DNA from: Shewanella oncorhynchi
GTDB lineage: Bacteria > Pseudomonadota > Gammaproteobacteria > Enterobacterales > Shewanellaceae
DNA: 64,000 nt
Direction: 5' to 3'
Assembly: GCF_012584455.1 (NCBI RefSeq)
Contig: NZ_JABAEB010000006.1
Location: 65,440 to 129,439, forward strand
This document shows positions 16,023-23,462 of the stretch, piece after piece (within the stretch, counting starts at the first letter, position 1; every line of letters starts with the position of its first letter). The notes below the pieces were generated by a model that worked only from the letters and a program-made list of their open reading frames with translations, did not search any database and was not told the origin of the DNA. The position numbers and the translations under genes are program-made.

Positions 16023-17623
16023 TGCAAGAAAAAACAACTGAATCACGTATTTTGGACGCCAGTGGTCGGCCGTTTAAGCAGCGTGAAGCCAAAGCGCTGC
16101 AGACCGACGATGTGCGTTTAATTGGTCTGCAACGCACCTTTAGCCAGCACCCGAGTAGTGGTTTAACGCCCGCCAGTGCAGCCAATATTTTGCAGGCCGC
16201 CGAGCAAGGCGATCTCATTGCCCAATGTGAACTGGCTGAAGATATCGAAGAGAAAGACGGCCACCTATATGCCGAGTTAGACAAGCGCAAACGGGCACTG
16301 ATCGGCGTGGATTCCTATTTAATACCGCCCCGTAACCCGACGCCACAGGAAAAGGCCGACACTGAATATCTGCAGGAAATGCTCGAAGAAGGTAACTGGA
16401 TAAAGACGCTCATTAAGTCAATGAGTGATGCCATTCTCAAGGGCTTTAGCATGCACGAGTTAGCCTGGACGCGAGAGCTAGGGGAATGGTTTATTGAAGT
16501 GCCAGAGTATCGCGATCCGTCTTGGTTTATGACTCACCCTGAGCGGCGTAACGAACTGCGCCTGCGTGATGCCACGGTCAATGGCGCTGACCTGTGGCCC
16601 TTTGGTTGGATCAAACATATTCATCCAGCCAAGTCGGGCTATGTTAGCCGCAGTGGTTTAGTGCGTCAGTTAATCTGGCCGTTCATTTTTAAAAACTACA
16701 GTGTGCGCGACTTAGCCGAGTTTCTGGAGATCTACGGTTTGCCGCTGCGTATTGGTCAGTATCCAGCGGGTGCCAGCGATGAGGAAAAGCGCGCCCTGTT
16801 AAATGCAGTGATGAGCATTGGCCATAACGCGGGTGGCATTATGCCCAAGGGCATGGTGATGGATTTCGAGAGTGCCGCCACAGGTCAAGCTGATCCCTTT
16901 GATTTGATGATTAGCTGGGCTGAAAAGACCATGAGCAAGGTGATTTTAGGCGGCACCTTGACCAGCCAAGCCGACGGTAAAAGCTCAACTAATGCGCTCG
17001 GTAACGTGCATAACGAAGTACGCCAAGAGCTGCGCGATGCAGACCTTAGCCTGATTGCCGAAACCTTAACCCGCGACTTAGTGGCCCCCTTGTATGCGCT
17101 CAACTGCAAGAGTTATCAAAGCCATCGCCGTCATCCACGTTTAGTATTTGATACCACTGAGGCCGAAGACTTACGGGCCTTAGCTTATCCGCTGCGTGCG
17201 TTCGTCAGCATGGGTATGCAGATCCCACAAAACTGGCTGCATGAAAAGACCCGTATCCCTAAGCCCGCTAATGGCGAAGCCGTGCTGGTGATCCAGCAAG
17301 AAGACCCCAATGCCAGCGCTGCAGGCGGTAATGACAATCAGCAGACGGCATTGGCGGCATTAGCAGCGAAGCAGCCGGATGCCCCGTTGAGTGAACCGAG
17401 CCAAACCGCCTTAGATAAAGCCTTGGATGCACTCACTCAAGGGCAAATGAGCGAAGCCTATATGGCGATGGTAGAGCCATTACTAGCTCAACTGCAGAGC
17501 GAGCCGAAGCAGCTGCGGGCGCAACTGGAAAAGGACTATCCCGCCATGGATACCGAGCAGCTTACCGAAACGCTCGCGCGGTTAATGTTTGTGGCTGAAC
17601 TGTGGGGCATCGCCAATGCCTAA
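16022..17623 (+). CDS. portal protein, DUF935 (Mu gp29-like)
   Basis: A 533-aa portal forming the head vertex channel. Signatures include IAQCELAEDIEEKDGHLYAELDKRKRALIG, then GFSMHELAW and GWIKHIHPAKSGYVSRSGL, and GGTLTSQADGKSSTNALG, all characteristic of DUF935. I prefer ATG 16022, which overlaps the terminase stop; an in-frame ATG nine bases upstream exists. A C-terminal extension rich in Ala/Gln (residues 430-480) looks flexible. Confidence 0.93.
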   Translation: MQEKTTESRILDASGRPFKQREAKALQTDDVRLIGLQRTFSQHPSSGLTPASAANILQAAEQGDLIAQCELAEDIEEKDGHLYAELDKRKRALIGVDSYLIPPRNPTPQEKADTEYLQEMLEEGNWIKTLIKSMSDAILKGFSMHELAWTRELGEWFIEVPEYRDPSWFMTHPERRNELRLRDATVNGADLWPFGWIKHIHPAKSGYVSRSGLVRQLIWPFIFKNYSVRDLAEFLEIYGLPLRIGQYPAGASDEEKRALLNAVMSIGHNAGGIMPKGMVMDFESAATGQADPFDLMISWAEKTMSKVILGGTLTSQADGKSSTNALGNVHNEVRQELRDADLSLIAETLTRDLVAPLYALNCKSYQSHRRHPRLVFDTTEAEDLRALAYPLRAFVSMGMQIPQNWLHEKTRIPKPANGEAVLVIQQEDPNASAAGGNDNQQTALAALAAKQPDAPLSEPSQTALDKALDALTQGQMSEAYMAMVEPLLAQLQSEPKQLRAQLEKDYPAMDTEQLTETLARLMFVAELWGIANA

Positions 17624-18965
17624 ACCAAGAGTGCCTAAAATCGTTGATTTAAGCATTGCCATTAACCAAGCCCCCGCCGATGCGGTGGCCTATTTCCGTG
17701 CTAAAGGCTTTGCCATCAGTGATGATTGGCAAGACGTGTGGACCCGCGCCCACGCTCGTGCCTTTACTGTGGCCAAGGCGGCACAGATGGATGTGCTCAC
17801 GGCGATCCGTAATCAAGTGGATGCAGCCCTAAGCCAAGGGTTAACCGCTAAGCAGTTTCAGGCAAACCTTAAACCTCAACTCGAAAAGCTCGGATGGTGG
17901 GGAAAAAAGGAAGTCGATGGCCGCGAGGTACAGCTGGGGAGTCCCTACCGCTTAAACACTATCTATCGTCAAAACATGCAAACTGCCTACATGGCTGGGC
18001 GCTATCGGCGCATGTTATCGCGCACTAAAACCCACCCCTATTGGCAGTATGTGGCGATAGATGACGGCCAGACACGCCCAGCACATGCGAGGCTTAGGGG
18101 TAAAGTGTTCCGCTTTGACGATCCAATATGGGACATTATTTATCCTCCCAATGGTTGGGGCTGTCGTTGCCGCGTTCGGGCGTTAACTGAAGCGCAGGTT
18201 AAGGCGATGGGGATCACTGTGGAAAATGGCGAAGGTTATATCCAGCGCTTTGACACTGAGACAGTCGTGCGCGGAACGGGTGAAGTATTGACTGTGCCCC
18301 ATGCGCGTATCGATCTGCCCGATGGCAGCAGCATGAGCCCCGATTTAGGCTGGGCCTATAGTCCAGGCGAAGCCGCCTTTAGTACCGACGTGGCCGTCGC
18401 TAAAAAGCTTGGCACTATTCAATCCCTCGATACCCGCGCGCAGTTTATTCAGGCACTCAATAATAGCCCGCTGCGCCAAGCCCAGTTTGCCCAATGGACG
18501 GATGAAGTCCTTGCCGCCAATCCAGTACAAAAGCGGCGATCAGGCATAGGCGTACAGGCTTTAGGTTTTATGACACCCTCGATTCAAGCCGCAGTGACAG
18601 GGCGTTTAGGGCGAGAGCCCAGCGTCTTACTTGCGATAAGGGAACGTGAACTGATATTGCAAAGCGCATCGAATAAGTCACTTAGTCGTGAGGCGCTTAC
18701 GCAGTTACCGTTGATGTTAGCAGAGCCAGAAGCGGTGCTGTGGGACAGTGAGAATCAACACTTGCTGTATGTGTATTCCGCAGTTGATGGCACCGAGAGC
18801 AATGGCAGCAAGAATAAAGTAATCATCAATAGCGCATGGCAGCTAACGCGCCAGCCTAATGAGGGTGAAGTGCAACTGCTGACGTTATCGCTGGCACAAT
18901 TACAGCAAGCCCAATACCAAGTGCTTGAAGGCAAGTTAAGAGGGGAGGGACATGAGCAAGATTGA
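17616..18965 (+). CDS. head morphogenesis protein, Mu gp30-like, with a possible C-terminal nuclease-fold domain
   Basis: A 449-aa minor head protein. Residues about 40-200 are the SPP1 gp7/Mu F-type morphogenesis domain, ending in the hallmark PPNGWGCRCRVRAL. The C-terminal third (residues about 300-430, LAIRERELILQSASNKSL, then NQHLLYVYSAVDG and KNKVIINSAW) resembles the barnase/EndoU/RelE-like domains (PBECR type) attached to many phage head proteins, thought to be injected effectors. The family assignment of that domain is from memory. The start is ATG 17616, overlapping the portal gene by 8 bp. Confidence 0.88.
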   Translation: MPKPRVPKIVDLSIAINQAPADAVAYFRAKGFAISDDWQDVWTRAHARAFTVAKAAQMDVLTAIRNQVDAALSQGLTAKQFQANLKPQLEKLGWWGKKEVDGREVQLGSPYRLNTIYRQNMQTAYMAGRYRRMLSRTKTHPYWQYVAIDDGQTRPAHARLRGKVFRFDDPIWDIIYPPNGWGCRCRVRALTEAQVKAMGITVENGEGYIQRFDTETVVRGTGEVLTVPHARIDLPDGSSMSPDLGWAYSPGEAAFSTDVAVAKKLGTIQSLDTRAQFIQALNNSPLRQAQFAQWTDEVLAANPVQKRRSGIGVQALGFMTPSIQAAVTGRLGREPSVLLAIRERELILQSASNKSLSREALTQLPLMLAEPEAVLWDSENQHLLYVYSAVDGTESNGSKNKVIINSAWQLTRQPNEGEVQLLTLSLAQLQQAQYQVLEGKLRGEGHEQD

Positions 18966-19407
18966 TATCACCCTTAGCAATGACACTGTAATGCATGTGC
19001 TGACTAGCTTGATGGAAAGGCTAGATGACTTAAGCGAACCCATGAACGATATTGCTGCCGTGCTAGAGTCAGCCACAGAAGGTGCGTTTGAAGCAGAGGC
19101 CGATCCCACCACAGGCCAAGCTTGGGTATCCTTAAGTGATACTTACCTTAAGGCCAACCCTAAACGCCAGGGCGGTAAGATATTACAAGCCAGTGCTGGC
19201 GGACTAGCTGCCAGCGTAACAGCCGACAGCGGCGACTTTTGGGCGGCGATTGGTAGCAATAAAATCTATGCCGCTATTCACCAGTTCGGTGGTATCGACG
19301 ATATGCCCGCTGGCCCAGCGGGAATTCCAGCACGGACATACCTAGGTGTAAGCCGTGAGGATGAACAGTCTATGCTAGGGATTTTAGGTGAATATTTTGA
19401 AGGTTAA
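18952..19407 (+). CDS. virion morphogenesis protein, Mu gpG-like
   Basis: This 151-aa protein matches the phage virion morphogenesis/tail-completion family: KIDITLSNDTVMHVLTSLMERLDDLSEPM at the N-terminus, then LKANPKRQGGKILQASAGGLAASVTADSG and the end IPARTYLGVSREDEQSMLGILGEYF. It acts in head-tail joining in this family. It overlaps gp30 by 14 bp. In Mu the protease gene I follows directly; here cargo block 2 has been inserted between them. Confidence 0.88.
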   Translation: MSKIDITLSNDTVMHVLTSLMERLDDLSEPMNDIAAVLESATEGAFEAEADPTTGQAWVSLSDTYLKANPKRQGGKILQASAGGLAASVTADSGDFWAAIGSNKIYAAIHQFGGIDDMPAGPAGIPARTYLGVSREDEQSMLGILGEYFEG

Positions 19408-20268
19408 TCAATCATTATTTATAGCTAATTTGATGAATAAATTTAATTTATCTATCGAAGACTGCAAGATTTTAGAACTAACAACACCTTGAAATGGTTT
19501 TAGCAATCTTTCTGCTTCAAGCAAATAAACTAAGGTTAACTTTTTACTATGGGATTCTTGATGATAATACATAGCAACTGTAGATAATTGCAGTAAAAGT
19601 TTTTCAAATTCTACCAGTGGACTAGGCTCATTGTTTTGAATTGCAGAGTCAAATTGTTCTTTAAATGCAGCTCTTATGTTTTCATTGTTTTCGAATAAAC
19701 TTTTTCGCTCGCCATAAATTAACGCATTCATTGTGGTAGCGGTCATGCTGCGTACGTCATCAGCTGTTGTACCATAGGTCGACAATGCACTGACGATTTC
19801 ATGAGCCACATCTCGTGAAAGAACGAATTTATAGTTAGAAATAATTGAAATATGTGTCCTTAAATCCGCAATAATTCTTAACGCTTCATTTAATTTTGCC
19901 TCTTTTTCTAAGTGAGTTACCTGTGCTTCCATAGCTTTGCGACTCAATGCTATTTCTTTTTTAGTCTCTTCTAGTTCTTTGCGAGTAAGGGCTAGCTCTT
20001 CCCTTTGCATCCTCAATGACCAGATCAGTAACCCAACAGTTGCAAAGCCTAGGACAGGGTTTAACACCCCACCTAAATAATCCCCAAACTGACCAAATTT
20101 TTCTTGATTGGGTACACCTTCATTAAAATTTGCGAAGTAAAATATAAGCAAACAACACGCGATAACGAACAATGCGCTCAATAAAATAATTGGCCACATT
20201 AAAAATTTCTCAGAATATTGAGTTTGTGTATGCTCCGCTTGTGGGAGTTTATAGGGATTGGTGATCAT
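19408..20268 (-). CDS. two-TM coiled-coil membrane protein (cargo gene, opposite strand)
   Basis: A 286-aa protein encoded against the phage late genes and ending directly at the gpG stop. Two membrane helices (about residues 24-46 and 66-84) flank EKFGQFGDYLGGVLNPVLGFATVGLL, followed by a coiled coil (residues 86-130, REELALTRKELEETKKEIALSRKAME) and a helical soluble domain. The FGxFGDxxGGxxNP segment between TM helices is shared with putative phage abortive-infection membrane proteins (PF16872 type) and related proteins. I infer a superinfection-exclusion or defence moron expressed in the lysogen from its own promoter. AT-rich. Confidence 0.75.
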   Translation of the reverse strand: MITNPYKLPQAEHTQTQYSEKFLMWPIILLSALFVIACCLLIFYFANFNEGVPNQEKFGQFGDYLGGVLNPVLGFATVGLLIWSLRMQREELALTRKELEETKKEIALSRKAMEAQVTHLEKEAKLNEALRIIADLRTHISIISNYKFVLSRDVAHEIVSALSTYGTTADDVRSMTATTMNALIYGERKSLFENNENIRAAFKEQFDSAIQNNEPSPLVEFEKLLLQLSTVAMYYHQESHSKKLTLVYLLEAERLLKPFQGVVSSKILQSSIDKLNLFIKLAINND

Positions 20269-20482
20269 ACGCCGTCCTTGGAGGTCAAAGTGAGGCCATC
20301 ATTCTAAGGGGAAGGCGCTTTTAGCGCAAAGCTCTAAAACGCATTTTAAGCGGCTTGGTTCTCAATTTAGTACAACGGCTTATCGCAAAACAACTTAAAC
20401 GCTTTAACGATGATTTAAATGGGTTTTAAACTGGGTTATGCTCGCTTTGAATAGCCAGCAAGGAAAAATTACAGGAGGTTGC

Positions 20483-20506
20483 ATGAACTTGATTAAAAAC
20501 TTTTGA
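20483..20506 (+). other. seven-codon mini-ORF with consensus Shine-Dalgarno
   Basis: ATG AAC TTG ATT AAA AAC TTT TGA, with CAGGAGG placed 4-5 bp before the ATG, a much better ribosome site than most genes here have. There is no amino-acid run typical of attenuators. It may be a leader peptide or the surviving start of a truncated gene. Confidence 0.35.
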
Positions 20507-20611
20507 GCTTGAAACTAGAGGTGGAACTACCCAGCCTAATAGCTGTGAAGTCTTAGTTGACACCTGTTATCGGAAATCAGCCAAACACCGCATCTAGTTG
20601 AACTATAAATT

Positions 20612-20657
20612 TTTTCAATCCGCTAGTTAGTCCCACTTGATCATTATGGACTCTACA
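20612..20657 (+). repeat. late-module repeat, degenerate copy 2
   Basis: It shares CAATCCGCTAGTTAG with copy 3 at 23394-23440 and remains about 80 percent similar over some 45 bp (CCACTTGATCATTATGGACTC versus CCACTCAATCATCATAGGCACTC in copy 3). The hairpin and T-run of copy 3 are not preserved. Copies 2 and 3 are direct repeats flanking the three-gene cassette 20919-23261. Confidence 0.6.
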
Positions 20658-20918
20658 GTGTCGTTTGAAGTTCTATGGTGCCTATCATTTAAGCTTAAAA
20701 CCCAATTCTTTACCTTGCTTTTACTTATCAGAAGTCTTCCCATGTGTTCAAGTATGGAGAATAGCTAATTTATTTTTTTTGTGATTTAAGTAAGATTTAA
20801 ACAACAAGGCTCTTGAAAATGGCTGATGTCAGTGGCTAATATGTTGTGTAATGACTGTAAAACCTTTAGTATCACGCGCTAATTTTTTAGATGATGTTTG
20901 GGAGTAAGAGGGCAAGGA

Positions 20919-21314
20919 ATGCATAAAAGAAATTGGCCAGCAGATTACCCTGCGCATGTAACAGTACCGCCAGTTGACGCAACTGAGCAGAACGTCAGGT
21001 TGTATAGATTGGTGGAAAACAATCCTCCTATACCTTATGATTTTGTTGCGTCTTATAAGGATCGTGATCAAGCTCATCTTGTAAAGTTCCCCAAGTTTTC
21101 TAACTGTCCCAATTTCTATGGAACCTCAATGTTCCGTAACAAACAAGCTGCTGAAAATCTAATACAAAGTAATCCTCATCGGTTTAGAAAAAAATCAATT
21201 GCTAGTGGGGATGTTTTGGTTGAGCATGGGGTTGTTGGCAAAGAGAGCTCGAATAACCATGTGACGGTTTGGTTTTTTGACGGAACTAGTCCTGATGGGT
21301 TTGCATTGATATGA
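20919..21314 (+). CDS. hypothetical protein, first gene of cassette (possible toxin-antitoxin or defence partner)
   Basis: A 131-aa basic protein (MHKRNWPADYPAHVTVPPVDATEQNVRLYRLV) with a mid-region FVASYKDRDQAHLVKFP and a C-terminal VLVEHGVVGKESSNNHVTVWFFDG. The start ATG 20919 has AGAGGG about 8 bp upstream; a TTG at 20898 would add seven residues. It overlaps the 422-aa gene by 4 bp (ATGA), so the pair is co-translated. No family recognised; the VRLYR...N-PP pattern recurs in small bacterial proteins of unknown role. Confidence 0.65.
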   Translation: MHKRNWPADYPAHVTVPPVDATEQNVRLYRLVENNPPIPYDFVASYKDRDQAHLVKFPKFSNCPNFYGTSMFRNKQAAENLIQSNPHRFRKKSIASGDVLVEHGVVGKESSNNHVTVWFFDGTSPDGFALI

Positions 21315-22579
21315 AAAAGTCAGAGTTGTTATTCATCAAATCGGAAGCATTCGGTAGTCTGTATTACCATAATGTCTATAGCTTCTATGAACAGCCATTA
21401 ACATTCGTTGCATTGAATGATTATGGCCAGCTATTCTTCTGTTATAGTCTTGGTTTAGATGATGAATATATCAAGGACCAGTGGATAATTGTTCCAATTT
21501 CGGAAGAGAATGTGAACAAGTTAGAGCAGAAAGACATTCCGATAATTAAGGCTATAAAACAGAGTTCAACATCGCATGTTTTGATTTTAGATATATTGCT
21601 TGAATCAGGTGAACTGATAGAAAAAAAAGCTCTTGCCAAAAATCTAGATTTTTTCTTCCCAGATGAAAATGTTTTTATTCACGAAAATGTAAATTATGAC
21701 GGTACCAGAAAGCATACACATCGTATTCGCTTTTCAAAAAAAGCCCAATCGCCAATTGCTTCCGATGTACTAGACTCAGCATCAAAAGCTTTTAATGAAT
21801 TTTGTAAGAACTTTCTTAAGTATTTTGATGTTAAAACAAATTTTTATCATCATGATGCAATTGTCGGTTCCTTTGTATATCGAGTAAAAGCAAGTCAAAT
21901 CGAGGAACTCCAAAGCAAAGGTCATGCTATATTATCTAGAATCTCAAATATTGATGAGTTTATCTATGCCATTGAAAACAAAGAAATTGATTTGAGATTG
22001 GCTAGAAATTTGTTTGATGAACTTTTGAATAGTGAATTAAAAGTTGAGCTTTATGATGAAGAATCTACTGAGCTTATTCTGTCTTTGGAACATGAATACG
22101 TTCAGAGTCTTTTGAAAGAGGTTGATAAAAGAATTGGTGTGTATTTAGATAGCACAATGGTTCCTCAAGCTGATAACCTCGATAGGATAAAACTCTATTT
22201 GGGCTTGGTTGCTGAAAATCAGATCGTAACTTCGGATAATCTGAAAGTTGATCCTAGACAAGTGAGCTATTATCGAGACGCATGTCAACTACTGTCACTT
22301 ACTCACTCATATGGAAAGATCACTCCTATAGGTTATAAGGCATTAATGGCTGATAATGAAGAGGATTTTCTAAAAATAATTCAGAGACAGTTCGAGGAAA
22401 TGGAGTGTGGTCACATTTGGATGACAGAACAAAATGTAACCTCCATGTTAGAGATAAATGAAAATACAGCGGCTCAATTTTTGATAAAAAACTGTAATGG
22501 GCTGAGTGACAATACAAGTAAGAGACGTGCTCAAACTCTAAGCTCGTGGGTCAGAAAATTTAAGAAATATGCTATTTAA
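21311..22579 (+). CDS. 422-aa protein with DUF6575-like N-terminus (cassette gene)
   Basis: The N-terminal segment FGSLYYHNVYSFYEQPLTFVALNDYGQLFFCY, then DQWIIVPISEENVNKLEQ, resembles what I remember of DUF6575-type proteins, a family of unknown function. The rest is charged and helical, with a long middle part (residues 150-300) and a C-terminal helical end (ITPIGYKALMADNEEDFLKIIQRQFEEMECGHIWM). No nuclease, helicase or methylase motif is evident. It is strongly AT-rich, co-translated with the upstream gene, and ends 7 bp from a convergent DNA methyltransferase. Confidence 0.7.
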   Translation: MKKSELLFIKSEAFGSLYYHNVYSFYEQPLTFVALNDYGQLFFCYSLGLDDEYIKDQWIIVPISEENVNKLEQKDIPIIKAIKQSSTSHVLILDILLESGELIEKKALAKNLDFFFPDENVFIHENVNYDGTRKHTHRIRFSKKAQSPIASDVLDSASKAFNEFCKNFLKYFDVKTNFYHHDAIVGSFVYRVKASQIEELQSKGHAILSRISNIDEFIYAIENKEIDLRLARNLFDELLNSELKVELYDEESTELILSLEHEYVQSLLKEVDKRIGVYLDSTMVPQADNLDRIKLYLGLVAENQIVTSDNLKVDPRQVSYYRDACQLLSLTHSYGKITPIGYKALMADNEEDFLKIIQRQFEEMECGHIWMTEQNVTSMLEINENTAAQFLIKNCNGLSDNTSKRRAQTLSSWVRKFKKYAI

Positions 22580-22586
22580 TAAATGA

Positions 22587-23261
22587 TTAAGCATTTATTA
22601 ATCTTGTCTGAGTTATTTCTATAGCCTCAGGATTTATATCATTTCCTTTGAATATTCTTCCTGAGGATATAGCTGCTGAACCTACAAACCCCGCACCACA
22701 AAACGGGTCCGCAACAATCTCGCCTTCGGAGGAGCTTTGCTCAATTAGTATTCTTGCTAAATTGACAGGCTTTTCAGTTGGGTAGCCTTTCCATATTCTT
22801 TTTTCGGCTAGGACATCGGGTATGGATAGGTCATTCAATTTTCGCTTTCCTTTTTCAAAAAAGAGAATAAATTCATATCTAGCTCGATAATGATATCCCA
22901 TGCCTATTGTCATTTTGTCCCATATTAAAGGCTTCCAAAACTTGAACCCGACTTTTTCAGCAATAGGTTTTACGACAAATGCTGTCTCTTGATCGCAAAA
23001 AAGATAAAAGTGGGAGTTTTTACTTAAAACTCGGTATATTTCAGTAAGCAACTCTTCAAATCTTGAGTTTGGAAATATTTCAAACCATTGATTACTAGAG
23101 GACTTACTAACTTTTAAACGAGTTGTTGTTCCAATTTTACGATGCTTTTCCAGTGATTCGTATGGAGGATCTGTAATTAATAAATTAATTGAGTTATTAG
23201 GCTGATCCCTCAACCATAAGATTGCATCTTTGCTATCAAGTTCGAATTTTAGAGTTTCCAT
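22587..23261 (-). CDS. beta-class DNA methyltransferase (adenine-N6 or cytosine-N4)
   Basis: A 224-aa enzyme. Motif IV DPPY is at residues 31-34 (LLITDPPYE) and motif I follows near the C-terminus (VADPFCGAGFVGSAA), preceded by PTEKPVNLARIL. Motif IV before motif I defines the beta class. It is short, without an extended target-recognition domain, like solitary phage methylases. In this cassette it could protect the phage DNA or modify the host in concert with the two convergent genes; no recognisable restriction endonuclease is present unless the 422-aa protein is one. The promoter lies within 23262-23370. Confidence 0.9.
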   Translation of the reverse strand: METLKFELDSKDAILWLRDQPNNSINLLITDPPYESLEKHRKIGTTTRLKVSKSSSNQWFEIFPNSRFEELLTEIYRVLSKNSHFYLFCDQETAFVVKPIAEKVGFKFWKPLIWDKMTIGMGYHYRARYEFILFFEKGKRKLNDLSIPDVLAEKRIWKGYPTEKPVNLARILIEQSSSEGEIVADPFCGAGFVGSAAISSGRIFKGNDINPEAIEITQTRLINA

Positions 23262-23354
23262 AATTCCATCAATGAGTTGACTATTGTAAATAGTAATTTA
23301 CCAATAGTGTATGTATATACAGTGCATTATGTCATAAGCTTGTCCATTATACAT

Positions 23355-23370
23355 TAGTAATTAATTACTA
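23355..23370. promoter_or_regulatory. 16-bp perfect palindrome upstream of the protease gene
   Basis: TAGTAATTAATTACTA is fully self-complementary and lies 15 bp before repeat copy 3. It could be an operator for the methyltransferase promoter or an activator site for the late head promoter. Confidence 0.4.
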
Positions 23371-23384
23371 TTTTTCAGGGTTTC

Positions 23385-23406
23385 CCCGAAATCTTTCCAA
23401 TCCGCT
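23385..23406 (+). repeat. late-module repeat, copy 3 (before protease/head genes)
   Basis: It matches copy 1 (11107-11128) in 21 of 22 positions, including CTTTCCAATCCGCT. The position corresponds to the late promoter before gene I of Mu. Confidence 0.75.
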
Positions 23407-23430
23407 AGTTAGCTCCACTCAATCATCATA

Positions 23431-23462
23431 GGCACTCCAATGTAATTGAGAGTGCCTTTTTT
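23431..23462 (+). terminator. intrinsic terminator touching the protease start codon
   Basis: GGCACTCCAAT (23431-23441), loop GTA and ATTGAGAGTGCC (23445-23456) form an 11-bp stem with one bulged A, followed by six T. The protease ATG is at 23463, directly after the T-run, exactly as at 11181. Confidence 0.8.

Larger units (their letters stand above)
20269..20897. other. 629-bp AT-rich gap with leader-like mini-ORF and degenerate repeat
   Basis: No gene-length frame is present. The gap holds the promoter side of the leftward membrane gene, a very strong Shine-Dalgarno (AGGAGG, 20473-20478) followed by ATG 20483 and a seven-codon frame MNLIKNF, and the degenerate repeat copy at 20612-20657. 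It could be a regulatory leader or the decayed start of a lost gene. Confidence 0.5.
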
